Part shown: one piece after another, positions 49,136 through 59,152 of the stretch
Layout: the number at the start of each line of letters is the position of its first letter
How positions within the stretch are numbered: the first letter of the stretch is position 1
NCBI GenBank assembly: GCA_030407315.1
Contig: JALQPE010002454.1
Span: 186,001-250,000, forward strand
DNA from: Asparagopsis taxiformis
Taxonomy: Eukaryota; Rhodophyta; Florideophyceae; Bonnemaisoniales; Bonnemaisoniaceae
Direction of reading: 5' to 3'
DNA: 64,000 nucleotides
Made by a program: the position numbers and the translations under genes
The notes under the pieces: model-generated
Told to the model about the DNA's origin: nothing
Seen by the model: the letters and a program-made list of their open reading frames with translations, nothing else
Databases searched by the model: none

Positions 49136-49774
49136 ATGGATCCATCCGCGCCCGAGCGATCGAACGCGCCGACCGAACCGCCGCCAGTCGCGTCGCAAAC
49201 GCACGCAGTCGACGCGCTGGTCGCTTCACATATCCCTGACCCTACCGCTTCTCCGTGGCCGCCGTTACCGACGCAAGCGCTCGCGAGCATTGACGACGAC
49301 GCGCAAACGTCCGACGATGGCGCCGCAACGAAGCGCGAGGCCGAGTTCCGCGTTTCCGACGCGCACGCTACGCTGTCCGCAACGCTTCCGAGCTTGGTTC
49401 GACAAGTAGTGGACGACCCTACGTTCCAAAGCATGCTCCAGGCTGAAGTACGAGCTGCAGTGGACCGCGCCATCAAGGGCCAATCGCGTGGACTAACGGC
49501 TCAGATGAGGGCTCAAGTCCACAACCTAATCGTCACTACGATGGACTCCCGCGAGGAGCAAAATATTGAACGCGCGAACGTCGCTGCGCGCGAAAACCGG
49601 ACGCGAACCGCAGCGCGCGCGACCCCTACGAACTACGCGCGCGACGCGGACCCCGAAGGATGGCTGGAACTGGCGCGCCAGGACCTGTTGTGGCGCAATT
49701 TAAGTTGGTCGATGGAACCGATGCGAGCGCGCGCGTTTACGTTAGTCCGCAAGCATCCGTTTGAGTTAGTTTAG
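49136..49774 (+). pseudogene. gypsy gag fragment, copy B
   Basis: It is identical in layout to the start of gag at 51071 through LELARQDL; LTR C then interrupts it at 49689 and the frame stops at 49774. The zinc knuckle is missing. Confidence 0.85.
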
Positions 49775-50494
49775 TAAGCGAGCGTACGCGTGGCGCCTTG
49801 ATTACGTGTCACGGAGCGTCAATGCGAGCGCGTGCGCGCGTACGTTGCCACGAAACCGCGAGCCGCGCCACGTGTAGCGATTTCCGCGAATTTCCCTTTA
49901 TTTCCCCTTTTTGGGTTTTTTATGACGAAAGTCTTTTTCCCAAATATTTCCCTTTTTGCGTGCGAGCGTGCGGCCGCCGCCGGCCGGCCACACAAGGACA
50001 GCCTGTCCCAAGTAGTTAGCTATTAGTGGTCGCATGGCTTCGCACCCTACCAATAAACAGTCAGCACTTCGCAGCTACGAGTTAAGCGTTTAGCGCGTCG
50101 CGAGGACCGATTGCGTTACAACGTTGCGTGCGGATTGCTCACGATCGCCGACGTTCGTGCGCGCGCGCCGCGTTTACCGACCGTCGAATTGCGTCGCACC
50201 GCGATAGCGCGCGTTGCGTCGCACGCCACTAGGCCAGGGATTTACGACCCCTGTGTGGATCGCGTTGTGCTCGAGTTTACTCGGTGATCTCACCCTGAGA
50301 TCACGGCTTGCGCCGGCCCGCGAATCCCGTGTTGCGATCGACCCTGCGCGTTCCGCCGTTGTACCACCCGATCGCCTCCGCGACCGAGCGACGTGCGAAA
50401 CGCAAGTTCACGAGCGCGTTACGGTTCAACTCGCCCTGACAAGGCAAGCGATTCTAGAACTCTCTTAGTGACCGCCATCCCGGCTGGTCCTACA
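49689..50494 (+). repeat. gypsy LTR C (806 bp), inserted in gag B
   Basis: It starts TGTGGCGCAATTTAAG and ends GGTCCTACA. It differs clearly from B and D over its first 110 bases. The preceding bases ACCTGT match uninterrupted gag, so the junction is exact. It is followed by the same leader and a second full gag. Confidence 0.88.
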
Positions 50495-51070
50495 ACTGGT
50501 CTCTCGACCTAGAATTGCGCGAACCGACGTGCGAACTCAGCGAAGAACAGAAACTCCGCTTGGGGAAACACGGGACGCCAAACCTATCGCTTACTCTAAT
50601 TCTTCTTTTATCCGTTCGTCGTGCGCGACAGCGAGGGCGATTGACGCGTGCGCGCGTATCGCTATCCCGGAAGCGGTGCTATAGCCTCTCTGGTTTGTAT
50701 AACTACCCTACCTCTACTACGACGATTCGCCGCGCGGAACGACGCGATCGAAGACGCAGCGCGTGCGCGCGCTAGTTCGCAACCCTAACGCGGGTTCGGC
50801 GGTGCCGAAAATATTGGGTTCGCGAGCGATCGAGACCCGTCTTCACGCGTTCCGAGCGAGGAAGAAGCCCTCCTGCGAGCGAACTCGTCCCCCTCACCCT
50901 TACTACGCGCGCCCGATACGCAGACAATTTTCGGGAAGCGCTTCCCTTTTTACTTGCCAATTTTTCGACGCGCCGACGCGAGATTTTGACGCGCGCCGAA
51001 TTCCCCTTTCTCCTTCCCCATCATCCCTTTTTCCCTTTTCCCTAGGCGACGATCGAACGCAACCGCGCCG

Positions 51071-53107
51071 ATGGATCCATCCGCGCCCGAGCGATCGAAC
51101 GCGCCGACCGAACCGCCGCCAGTCGCGTCGCAAACGCACGCAGTCGACGCGCTGGTCGCTTCACATATCCCTGACCCTACCGCTTCTCCGTGGCCGCCGT
51201 TACCGACGCAAGCGCTCGCGAGCATCGACGACGACGCGCAAACGTCCGACGATGGCGCCGCAACGAAGCGCGAGGCCGAGTTCCGCGTTTCCGACGTGCA
51301 CGCTACGCCGTCCGCAACGCTTCCGAGCCTGGTTCGACAAGTAGTGGACGACCCTACGTTCCAAAGCATGCTCCAGGCTGAAGTACGAGCTGCAGTGGAC
51401 CGCGCTATCAAGGGCCAATCACGTGGATTGACGGCTCAGATGAGGGCGCAAGTCCACAACCTAATCGTCACTACGATGGACTCCCGCGAGGAGCAAAATA
51501 TTGAACGCGCGAACGTCGCTGCGCGCGAAAACCGAACGCGAACCGCAGCGCGCGCGACCCCTACGAACTACGCGCGCGACGCGGACCCCGAAGGATGGCT
51601 GGAACTGGCGCGCCAGGACCTGTCATTCGACGATCACCCGCGCTCGGATAGCGACGACGGACCCGCGCATCCCGGGCTGGTAGAGATCCAGCCGTTGAAC
51701 GAGCTGTTCACGCGCGCGCTTTCGTATCGCACGTACCGCTTGCGTAATACGGACCGCGCGTTTAACCGAACGATTGCGAGCGAATTGGCTAACACCGCGA
51801 AGATGGTGCGCCATTCGATGCAAGGAGAGAATTTCACGGGCGCTGACGGAATCGCGGTACTATCGTTCCTGAAGTATTTCAAGAGCGCATGCGACGACAC
51901 CGGCGTATCCGAAGGCGCAGCGCTTCCGATTCTCAAGTATTTCCTGGCCGACGAGGCGCGCGACACGTTCCAAACGTACGTGGGACGAACGTTCCGAGGC
52001 TCGCGCGCGGGCGTCGATTCGATTACGTGCTACGCGGAAGCCGTTCAGTGGCTCTTACTAACCTACGCGCGCGAAGGCGACGTTGCGCAAGCGTACCGCG
52101 ACGTGGCGCAACAAACGCAAGACCCGAAGGAAACCGAAACGCAATTCGCTACGCGATTACGACGACGAGCGCTGCGCTGCGGCGATGCGTTTAGCGAGCG
52201 AACGCTTGTTTCTATTTTCGTCGATGGTCTACGACCCTACGCGCAACACCTCGTGCGGGACGCGCTGTCTCGTGACCCGCGTCGATACACCTTTCGAGAG
52301 CTAGTCTCTATGGCGCAGAGCCACGGGGACACGCACCGAGCGATGACGCCGACAACGAGCGCGCGACCGCTACTGCGACGAACGCCTGCGCTCTACGTAG
52401 ACGAGGAGGAGACACCGATGATGCAAGCTCTGACCGTGGGGCACACCCCACCATCAGGCTTCTCATCGCCAAACGTCTCAACCTCCGCCGCGACACCGCA
52501 CGCTCCGCGCGAACGGAAGTTCTCGACTCCGAGCCCCATGCGAAGTCCGACCTCGCTTGGCACTCCTTCGTCGAATTACCGCACGCCACGCTCGCGCGAC
52601 GCCTCGCCCGCCGACCGCTCACGACGCACTGCGCATACCGACGACCGGGAACGCGAACGCGCGGGACCGTACACGGCGCACATACCGCGCGCGACTTACC
52701 CACCGCCTAGCGTGAGGCAGACGGCACCGGCCGACACGTCTCGCACGGCAGCGTTCCGATGCCTGTTATGCAGGAAGTTCGGGCACCCGATGGTGAATTG
52801 CCCACTGCTCACGTCCGAGCAGCAGGCCGCGATTCGCGAAATGCATAGCCACGCGCGCCTAACGCCCGAAGAACTGAATCTGCAGCGCAACGTTCAGGTC
52901 TTCGAAGTCTCCGCGCACGCCGACGCGAACGAGAGCGAGCGACAGCGCGTCGACGGTAACGAGCGAACGCGCGAAAACGAGGGCGCACGCGAGCGCGAGC
53001 GCGAAAGCGAACGCACGCGCGAATACGACGCGCATGACGGCGAGCAGCTCACGCCCCACTCGGTTCGTTTTGCAGAAGACCCGGGAAACGCCTACGAGGA
53101 GCCGTAG
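51071..53107 (+). CDS. gypsy Gag
   Basis: ATG 51071 (MDPSAPERSN) gives 678 residues. The N-terminal 200 residues are Ala/Thr/Asp-rich; a capsid-like helical region follows (for example FLKYFKSACDDTG, FLADEARDTFQTYV, DPKETETQFATRLRRRALRC). A zinc knuckle C564-x2-C567-x4-H572-x4-C577 (CLLCRKFGHPMVNC) is present. The tail is highly charged (E/R repeats). It ends in a TAG at 53105-53107 that sits inside the loop of a hairpin following a slippery heptamer, so a fraction of translation should continue into pol. Confidence 0.92.
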   Translation: MDPSAPERSNAPTEPPPVASQTHAVDALVASHIPDPTASPWPPLPTQALASIDDDAQTSDDGAATKREAEFRVSDVHATPSATLPSLVRQVVDDPTFQSMLQAEVRAAVDRAIKGQSRGLTAQMRAQVHNLIVTTMDSREEQNIERANVAARENRTRTAARATPTNYARDADPEGWLELARQDLSFDDHPRSDSDDGPAHPGLVEIQPLNELFTRALSYRTYRLRNTDRAFNRTIASELANTAKMVRHSMQGENFTGADGIAVLSFLKYFKSACDDTGVSEGAALPILKYFLADEARDTFQTYVGRTFRGSRAGVDSITCYAEAVQWLLLTYAREGDVAQAYRDVAQQTQDPKETETQFATRLRRRALRCGDAFSERTLVSIFVDGLRPYAQHLVRDALSRDPRRYTFRELVSMAQSHGDTHRAMTPTTSARPLLRRTPALYVDEEETPMMQALTVGHTPPSGFSSPNVSTSAATPHAPRERKFSTPSPMRSPTSLGTPSSNYRTPRSRDASPADRSRRTAHTDDRERERAGPYTAHIPRATYPPPSVRQTAPADTSRTAAFRCLLCRKFGHPMVNCPLLTSEQQAAIREMHSHARLTPEELNLQRNVQVFEVSAHADANESERQRVDGNERTRENEGARERERESERTREYDAHDGEQLTPHSVRFAEDPGNAYEEP

Positions 53108-53125
53108 CGGGTGGGCCGGCTCCTC
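53083..53125 (+). promoter_or_regulatory. -1 programmed ribosomal frameshift site, gag-pol
   Basis: The slippery heptamer GGGAAAC (53083-53089) is phased G-GGA-AAC in the gag frame. A 6-nt spacer (53090-53095) follows. Then comes a perfect 9-bp stem, GAGGAGCCG (53096-53104) with CGGCTCCTC (53117-53125), and a 12-nt loop that contains the gag TAG. The -1 frame is exactly the pol frame and is open from 53038. All three elements match the X-XXY-YYZ frameshift model of retroviruses. Function is inferred, not measured. Confidence 0.82.
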
Positions 53126-53151
53126 TCCATCCGACGGATACGCGACGCGCG

Positions 53152-56100
53152 ATGACGCAACCGCCGCGCGAAAAACCGCCTCCGTTACCACCCGAAACAG
53201 TGGTCCTGTTTCAGACCCCTACCGCGAACTACAAGCTCGAGATTCGCGTCGGATATAATCTACGCACGGCCACCGCGGTGACCGCTGTGCTTGATACCGG
53301 CGAGGGCCCGAGCCTCATTCGCGAGAACGTACTAGGCGCTGATTGGAAGCGCCACGCTACGCCGCCGACGCTGCGCTGCGCGATTATCGACGCGAATGGA
53401 CGACGCCTCGCGCCGAACGCGTCATTGCGGCTTAGCGTTCTTCTAGGTGCCCGCGCGCACCTCCAAACTTTCCTGGTGATGCCGCGCTTATCCGTCCCTT
53501 GCATTCTGGGAGCAGACTTCATCGACCGCGTGGTTCGGATGATCTATACTGGGCCGCAGCGCGCGTTGAGAACCCGCTATGGGGACCACGTCCCGATGCT
53601 CCCACGCACGCCGACGAAACCGCGCCGCGCACCGACCCCCAAGACTACCCGACCGACAGAATTCGCACCAATCCGCGTTGCGCGCCGCACGTCGATTCCG
53701 CCGCACGCGACGCAAGCTATCGAAGTCACCACGGGCGCTGACGGACGCTGCATCATGATACCCACGACCGACCTCTATGGGCAGAAGTTGCTTCGTCTAG
53801 CCAACGGTGAAACGCAAGTTAAAAGGAACGTGCCCTTCAGTGTGCAAGTGCACAACGCCGGCACCCGCCTCCAGGTATTGCCCAAAGGCATGAAGGTGGG
53901 CGCCGCAGTGCCCAACCCCGTAGGTTGCCTACAAGTTGCACAAGAAGCGCCGACTCCGCAAGACCGACCGCCCGACGATGTGACGCCATGCAACGCGACG
54001 AACCCGCCGGACCTGCGCGAAGCCGACGGAATTGCGAGCGCGACGCCGCATTGGGAAGACCTCTTACGCGCGACACTACGCGATGAGCGAGTAGACGACG
54101 ACCTACACGCGCGAATTATCGAGATGCTGCGGAAGCACGAGCGCATGTGGAATGGCACGCTCGGAGCCATCCACGCGACAGAGCACCGCATCGAATTGGT
54201 TCCGGGGTCGACCCCCGTCAACCAACCGCCGTACCGCGCCGGACACGCGTCGCGCGAAATTATCCGTACGCAAGTGGATAAGATGCTCCGCGCTGGAGTG
54301 ATCGAACCTGCTACATCGGAATGGGCAAGCCCGGTCGTAGTCGTACCCAAGAAGGACGGGACTTCCCGCTTCTGCATCGACTATCGCCGCTTAAACGCCG
54401 CTACCGTGAAGGACGCGTATCCGATCCCGCGCATGGACGATTGCGTCGACTCGCTCGGTAACGCGACGGTTTTCACTACACTGGACTGCAACTCGGGTTA
54501 CTGGCAGATCCCAGTAGCGCACGCCGACCGCGACAAGACTACGTTTACGTCGCATGTTGGTACGTATCGCTTCCGCCGTATGCCCTTCGGACTATCGAAT
54601 GCGCCCGCGACGTTTCAGCGCGCGCTCGATATCTTGCTCGCGAACGTGAAATGGCAGCACTGCCTAGTCTACCTGGATGACGTAATCATCTTCTCCGCCG
54701 ACGTAAACGCGCACGTGCATCACGTCGATGAGATACTGGGAATCCTCGGACGCGCTGGCGTTTCGCTTAAATTCGCGAAGACTGAGTTCTTCAAGCGCTC
54801 GGTAGACTACCTGGGACATACTATTTCGCCGGGGAAGCTATCCGTACCGACGATGAAATGCGACGCGCTGCGCGATGCGACGTATCCGACGACGAAAACG
54901 CAACTGCGCAGCTTCCTGGGGACGTGCAACGTATACCGCCGATTCGTTGAAAAATTCGCGTTCGTAGCAGCGCCGCTTACGCAGCTGCTGAAGAAGGACC
55001 AAGGAGATAACCTACCCGCGCCGACGCCCGAGCAAACGCGCGCGTTCGAGTCATTGCGACAAGCGATGCTATCTCCACCTATCCTTCGTCTACCGCGCGA
55101 AGGGCACCCGTATGTGCTCGACACCGACGCGTCGCAAGGCCAAATCGGGTGCGCGTTACTACAGTTAGACGCCGACGACGACGTACTACATCCAGTCGGA
55201 TACTGGTCGCGCACGCTTAACGACGCGGAGCGTAATTACTCGACGACGGAACGCGAATGCCTCGCAGTGGTATGGGCTGTGTTACTATTACGCGCATACC
55301 TAGAAGGACGGAAGTTCACGGTTCGCACGGACCATAATTCGCTGCGCTGGATTCTAAATATGACCTCCGCGGAAGGACGACTCGCGCGCTGGCGATTGCG
55401 ACTCGCCGAGTTCGAGTTCGACGTCGAATATAAAAAGGGTAAACGCCATGTTATCGCCGACGCGCTCTCGCGAATGGCCACGCGAAGCGGCGACGAGACG
55501 GAAATACCGGACGAGATACCCTGCTTCGGCGCCGCGAACATCGTCGAACCGCACGCGGACGCTTACGTTCGAGCCGACGCCGCGCTACTATGCGACTACG
55601 CCGAATATTATCCTAGCCTGGATTGTCTGCTGACATCTCGAGCATGTATCGAACCACCCGTATCCGCTGACGAGTGGATACGCGAGCAGGCTACGGACGA
55701 GTTCTGCCAGAACGCAAAACGCGACGTCGAAACCGCGCCGCGATCGCGTTTTCACCTATCCCCCGATGGGATTCTCATGAGGACCGCTCCGCTCGACAAC
55801 GCCACGCAGATAGTCGTTCCCGAAGCGATTAAGGGGCGTATTCTGCGAGCTAACCACTACGCGGTAACTGCAGGACACCCGGGCGCGCGACGCATGTACG
55901 ACGCAATTCGACGTGCATACTACTGGCCGATGATGAGCGTAGACGTCTACACTACAGTGAGACAGTGCGACGCGTGCGCACGTAATCGCGTTACGCAATA
56001 TCGCCACACGAACGCCCTGAAGCTCTTTCCAGCAACGCGCCCGCTCGAAGACGTCGCCATCGATATTCTGGGTCCGCTACCCGAGACTCCGCGCCAACGC

Positions 56101-57381
56101 CGCTTCGTACTCGTAATCGCCGATCGCTATAGCAAGCTTTGCCGACTCATCGCGCTTGGACGCGTATCTGCGCTCGCCGTCGCGAAGGCCTTTTGCAGAG
56201 ACTGGGTCTTTGTATACGGACCGCCGCGCACGCTGCTTTCTGACAACGGACCGCAGTTTCGCTCGAAGTTATTTCAGGAAACGTGCGCGCTTATGGGAAC
56301 GCGAAACATATTCACGACGACGTATCATCCGCAATCGAACGGACAAGTCGAGCGAATGAATCGTACCATCGTCGCGACGCTGCGCCATTACGTCGACGAA
56401 GAGCGAAAGGACTGGGATGAGCATTTGGATGCGCTAGCGTACGCCTACAATCGCGCGATACACCGCTCGACGAATACGTCGCCGTTCGAGCTTACGCTTA
56501 CGCGCTACCCTGTGTCGCTGGGTACGGAACAAGTGGACACGATTCGCAGTACGCCATTCCTTCGTATGGAATTCCTAGCGCGGCTATCAGACGCCTACGC
56601 GCGCGCGGCGAGCGCGTTGAAGAAGGCGCAAGCGCGATATAAACGGGACTTCGACCGCAGTGTACGCGCGGTGAATAAGGATATTAAGGTGGGTGACCAA
56701 GTGTACTTGGATACCCGCGCGGGAGCGACGACGCAAGCGCAGCGAAGTGAAGAGACGCGCGCATCGAAACTGGATTACCCCGTCTCTGGCCCTTTTCCCG
56801 TAATAGGTTGTCATGGCCATACTTACGAAATCGTAATAGACGGCGTACCCGAACTCGTTAGCTCCGATCGTATCCGCTTCGCGCCGCGTGATGCGACAAG
56901 CGCGCCTGATTCGCCCGGCGGCGAGGAAGATACCAACGACGCGGAGAACGCCGACGACGCGACACGGCGGGACGAACGCGACCTCGATGATACGCGCAAG
57001 GTCAACCCGGAGTCAGAGTACGGGGCGCGCGAATTTATGATTGATAAACTAACGGCCGAAGGCATCGATGACGCTGGCGCGTCCGTCTTCCGCGTAAGGT
57101 GGAAAGGATATTCGCCGCGCGACGATACGTGGGAGCCCGAGAGCTCGCTGCCCGCGCCGTTGGTCGCACGTTTCCGAAAAGACCTGAACCGACGCACGCC
57201 TAAGGCCCCCGCGCACGATACCGCGAGCCAGCCTGCAACGCCGCGCAACCGCCGAAAGAACCCGCCGAAGGTACCCGCCCGCAGGGAGAAGCGCGATGAC
57301 ACGCAGCGAACCGCACCGCCCAGCCGCGCGAGCGCGCGACTCAGGAACCGTAGGATGCAATCCCGCACGCCACGCAATTGA
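53152..57381 (+). CDS. gypsy Pol: protease, RT, RNase H, integrase, chromodomain
   Basis: The frame is open from 53038; the first ATG is 53152 (1409 residues), but expression is more likely as Gag-Pol by -1 frameshifting. The aspartic protease motif DTG is at 48-50. RT has the CIDYRRLNAAT block, FTTLDCNSGYWQIP and the active site YLDD starting at residue 507. RNase H has VLDTDASQGQIG and TVRTDHNSL. Integrase has an HHCC-type zinc region (GHPGARR, then CDACARN), first Asp in DVAIDILGPLP, second in LLSDNGPQF, and Glu in GQVERMNRT. A chromodomain-like segment near residues 1290-1345 contains FRVRWKGYSPRDDTWEPES. There are no internal stops. Confidence 0.95.
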   Translation: MTQPPREKPPPLPPETVVLFQTPTANYKLEIRVGYNLRTATAVTAVLDTGEGPSLIRENVLGADWKRHATPPTLRCAIIDANGRRLAPNASLRLSVLLGARAHLQTFLVMPRLSVPCILGADFIDRVVRMIYTGPQRALRTRYGDHVPMLPRTPTKPRRAPTPKTTRPTEFAPIRVARRTSIPPHATQAIEVTTGADGRCIMIPTTDLYGQKLLRLANGETQVKRNVPFSVQVHNAGTRLQVLPKGMKVGAAVPNPVGCLQVAQEAPTPQDRPPDDVTPCNATNPPDLREADGIASATPHWEDLLRATLRDERVDDDLHARIIEMLRKHERMWNGTLGAIHATEHRIELVPGSTPVNQPPYRAGHASREIIRTQVDKMLRAGVIEPATSEWASPVVVVPKKDGTSRFCIDYRRLNAATVKDAYPIPRMDDCVDSLGNATVFTTLDCNSGYWQIPVAHADRDKTTFTSHVGTYRFRRMPFGLSNAPATFQRALDILLANVKWQHCLVYLDDVIIFSADVNAHVHHVDEILGILGRAGVSLKFAKTEFFKRSVDYLGHTISPGKLSVPTMKCDALRDATYPTTKTQLRSFLGTCNVYRRFVEKFAFVAAPLTQLLKKDQGDNLPAPTPEQTRAFESLRQAMLSPPILRLPREGHPYVLDTDASQGQIGCALLQLDADDDVLHPVGYWSRTLNDAERNYSTTERECLAVVWAVLLLRAYLEGRKFTVRTDHNSLRWILNMTSAEGRLARWRLRLAEFEFDVEYKKGKRHVIADALSRMATRSGDETEIPDEIPCFGAANIVEPHADAYVRADAALLCDYAEYYPSLDCLLTSRACIEPPVSADEWIREQATDEFCQNAKRDVETAPRSRFHLSPDGILMRTAPLDNATQIVVPEAIKGRILRANHYAVTAGHPGARRMYDAIRRAYYWPMMSVDVYTTVRQCDACARNRVTQYRHTNALKLFPATRPLEDVAIDILGPLPETPRQRRFVLVIADRYSKLCRLIALGRVSALAVAKAFCRDWVFVYGPPRTLLSDNGPQFRSKLFQETCALMGTRNIFTTTYHPQSNGQVERMNRTIVATLRHYVDEERKDWDEHLDALAYAYNRAIHRSTNTSPFELTLTRYPVSLGTEQVDTIRSTPFLRMEFLARLSDAYARAASALKKAQARYKRDFDRSVRAVNKDIKVGDQVYLDTRAGATTQAQRSEETRASKLDYPVSGPFPVIGCHGHTYEIVIDGVPELVSSDRIRFAPRDATSAPDSPGGEEDTNDAENADDATRRDERDLDDTRKVNPESEYGAREFMIDKLTAEGIDDAGASVFRVRWKGYSPRDDTWEPESSLPAPLVARFRKDLNRRTPKAPAHDTASQPATPRNRRKNPPKVPARREKRDDTQRTAPPSRASARLRNRRMQSRTPRN

Positions 57382-59152
57382 CGCCCGACAGGGCTTGACC
57401 AGAGACGCGTTCCGACAAATCACCGCCAGCCGCGGACTCCGTAAGAGCTGCTGCCGACAGGTGAACCACGGCAAAAGTGATGACGCGATCAAGCGCACTC
57501 CTGCGCGCACGCGGGGCCACACATCACGAACTAAAAACGTGGCGACGCACCGGAAGAACAAGCGAGACGCCAGGCGGACGCCGCTGCGCCCCGCATAACT
57601 GGCCATCGCCGCTGCATACTCTATACCCCCGCAGTGCAGGGCGAATCGATGTCGCTCATGGCGCGATGTTTATTGGAATGACACGCGCGCATCTATACAA
57701 TGGGTCGCCCTAGGTTTAACTTAGGTACTGAGCGCCAGCGCCACGCGTCACGGGATACGCGAACTACCGCGCTCGATTTGACGGCCGTCTACATTTGTAT
57801 TTGCACACGCGTCTGAGTCGCCCCACGAGCGCTCGCAACGCCTGCCGCGTAAGTGTTTTTGGGGCGCCTTCATGGCATCCTACCCCCGCTCACGTTTGGG
57901 CCGCCACTTATTGCGCCACGCAAGAATCGTCGCTATCGCGCCACGCAAGCTTTTGTTTTCGTTTCGCCACGCAATACTCGACGTTCGCGCCCGGTTATTT
58001 TTCGCCGCATTCGCGCCACGCGCCGCCACGTCGTCGCCCACGCAATATCGTCGCGCGCGCTGATCAATGCAAGTCTCCCGAAGTTCGAGAAGGGTCTGGC
58101 CTAGCGCAATGAAGCGCTGCCTATCTGGCTCCCGACTACCTCAGGGACCGCGGAGTGCGTTGGAACCAGCGACATATTTTTCGCGCGAAAAAAGGGGAGC
58201 GACGCTGGCATCGCGAAGGCGGGCTGGCCCGGCTAGCTAGCAATTCGGCCGTCCCACGGAAACTGCCCCTCAGAGAGGCACCACGGAATGGGACACCTGT
58301 ATCGCGCCGCCGCCAAGCTGAGCCCTCGCGCCGTGACGGGTTGTACCTCGCTGTCGACACCTGATTGGTCGATCACACGCCCGGCTTGGCAGCGGAACGT
58401 ATGGACTTGGTGGAAGGACGCCAGCCCCTGGAAGGACGCGGGTCTCTACTGGGAATGAAATGCTACCTACGCGCATGCCTCCCCCTCTAGCGAAAGGACG
58501 AAGACGAAAGACGGAGGCATGCTACTAAAAACGTAGCCCCCGCATAAACCCCCAAATAGCACCCCGCCAACCCACGCTAGTCGCAAGAAGCGCACGACGA
58601 ATCCGCCCGGCGAAGCGACGAGCGCTGTGATACGAAGCGAATAGGCGACGAAATTAGCGAGCGACGAAGGGAATCACGCACGGCGAGCTGACGGCGCGAG
58701 CGAACGGCGACGAACCTCCCCTCACAGCTTACCGCACTCCCTCCTTTGTCCCGCGCCCCTCTCATCGGACGAAAGATGCACGCTGCGATTCCTCCCTTTC
58801 GCCAACCTTCCTTGTCAAAACGCACGAGCGCTGCGCTGCCGCCGCAAGAGACCGCCCGCCGTCTCATGCGCCGCGACTCCGCACGCGTATAATAGGCGCG
58901 TCGTACATGTGTCCCCCGAACGGCGACGCAGACATCTGGCAAGTACGGTTTCAAGCCGCGGCCGCCGCGCGCTCTTACTGTGACGTGGTACGCACCAGCC
59001 GTACGCAACGATGCTTCGGCCGCGCCGCCGCGCGAAGGATTCGCGACTCGAGGAAAGCGACAAAGGTGATGGAGCGAAAGGCGAACACAAAGCAAGACAA
59101 GTTTATTCTAAGAAGAAGGTGCAGCGAAGCAGCCGACGAAACGGAACGAGAA
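57382..59152. other. non-coding internal region between pol and antisense ORF
   Basis: About 1.8 kb of CG-rich sequence holds several copies of CGCCACGCAA (near 57913, 57942, 57964) and small ORFs without features. It lies between the two converging reading directions and may carry terminators for both, but no signal is clear. Confidence 0.4.

Noticed and set aside
57296..57598. Small frames overlapping and following the pol end
   Set aside because: Arg/Thr-rich shadow of CG-rich DNA without features.
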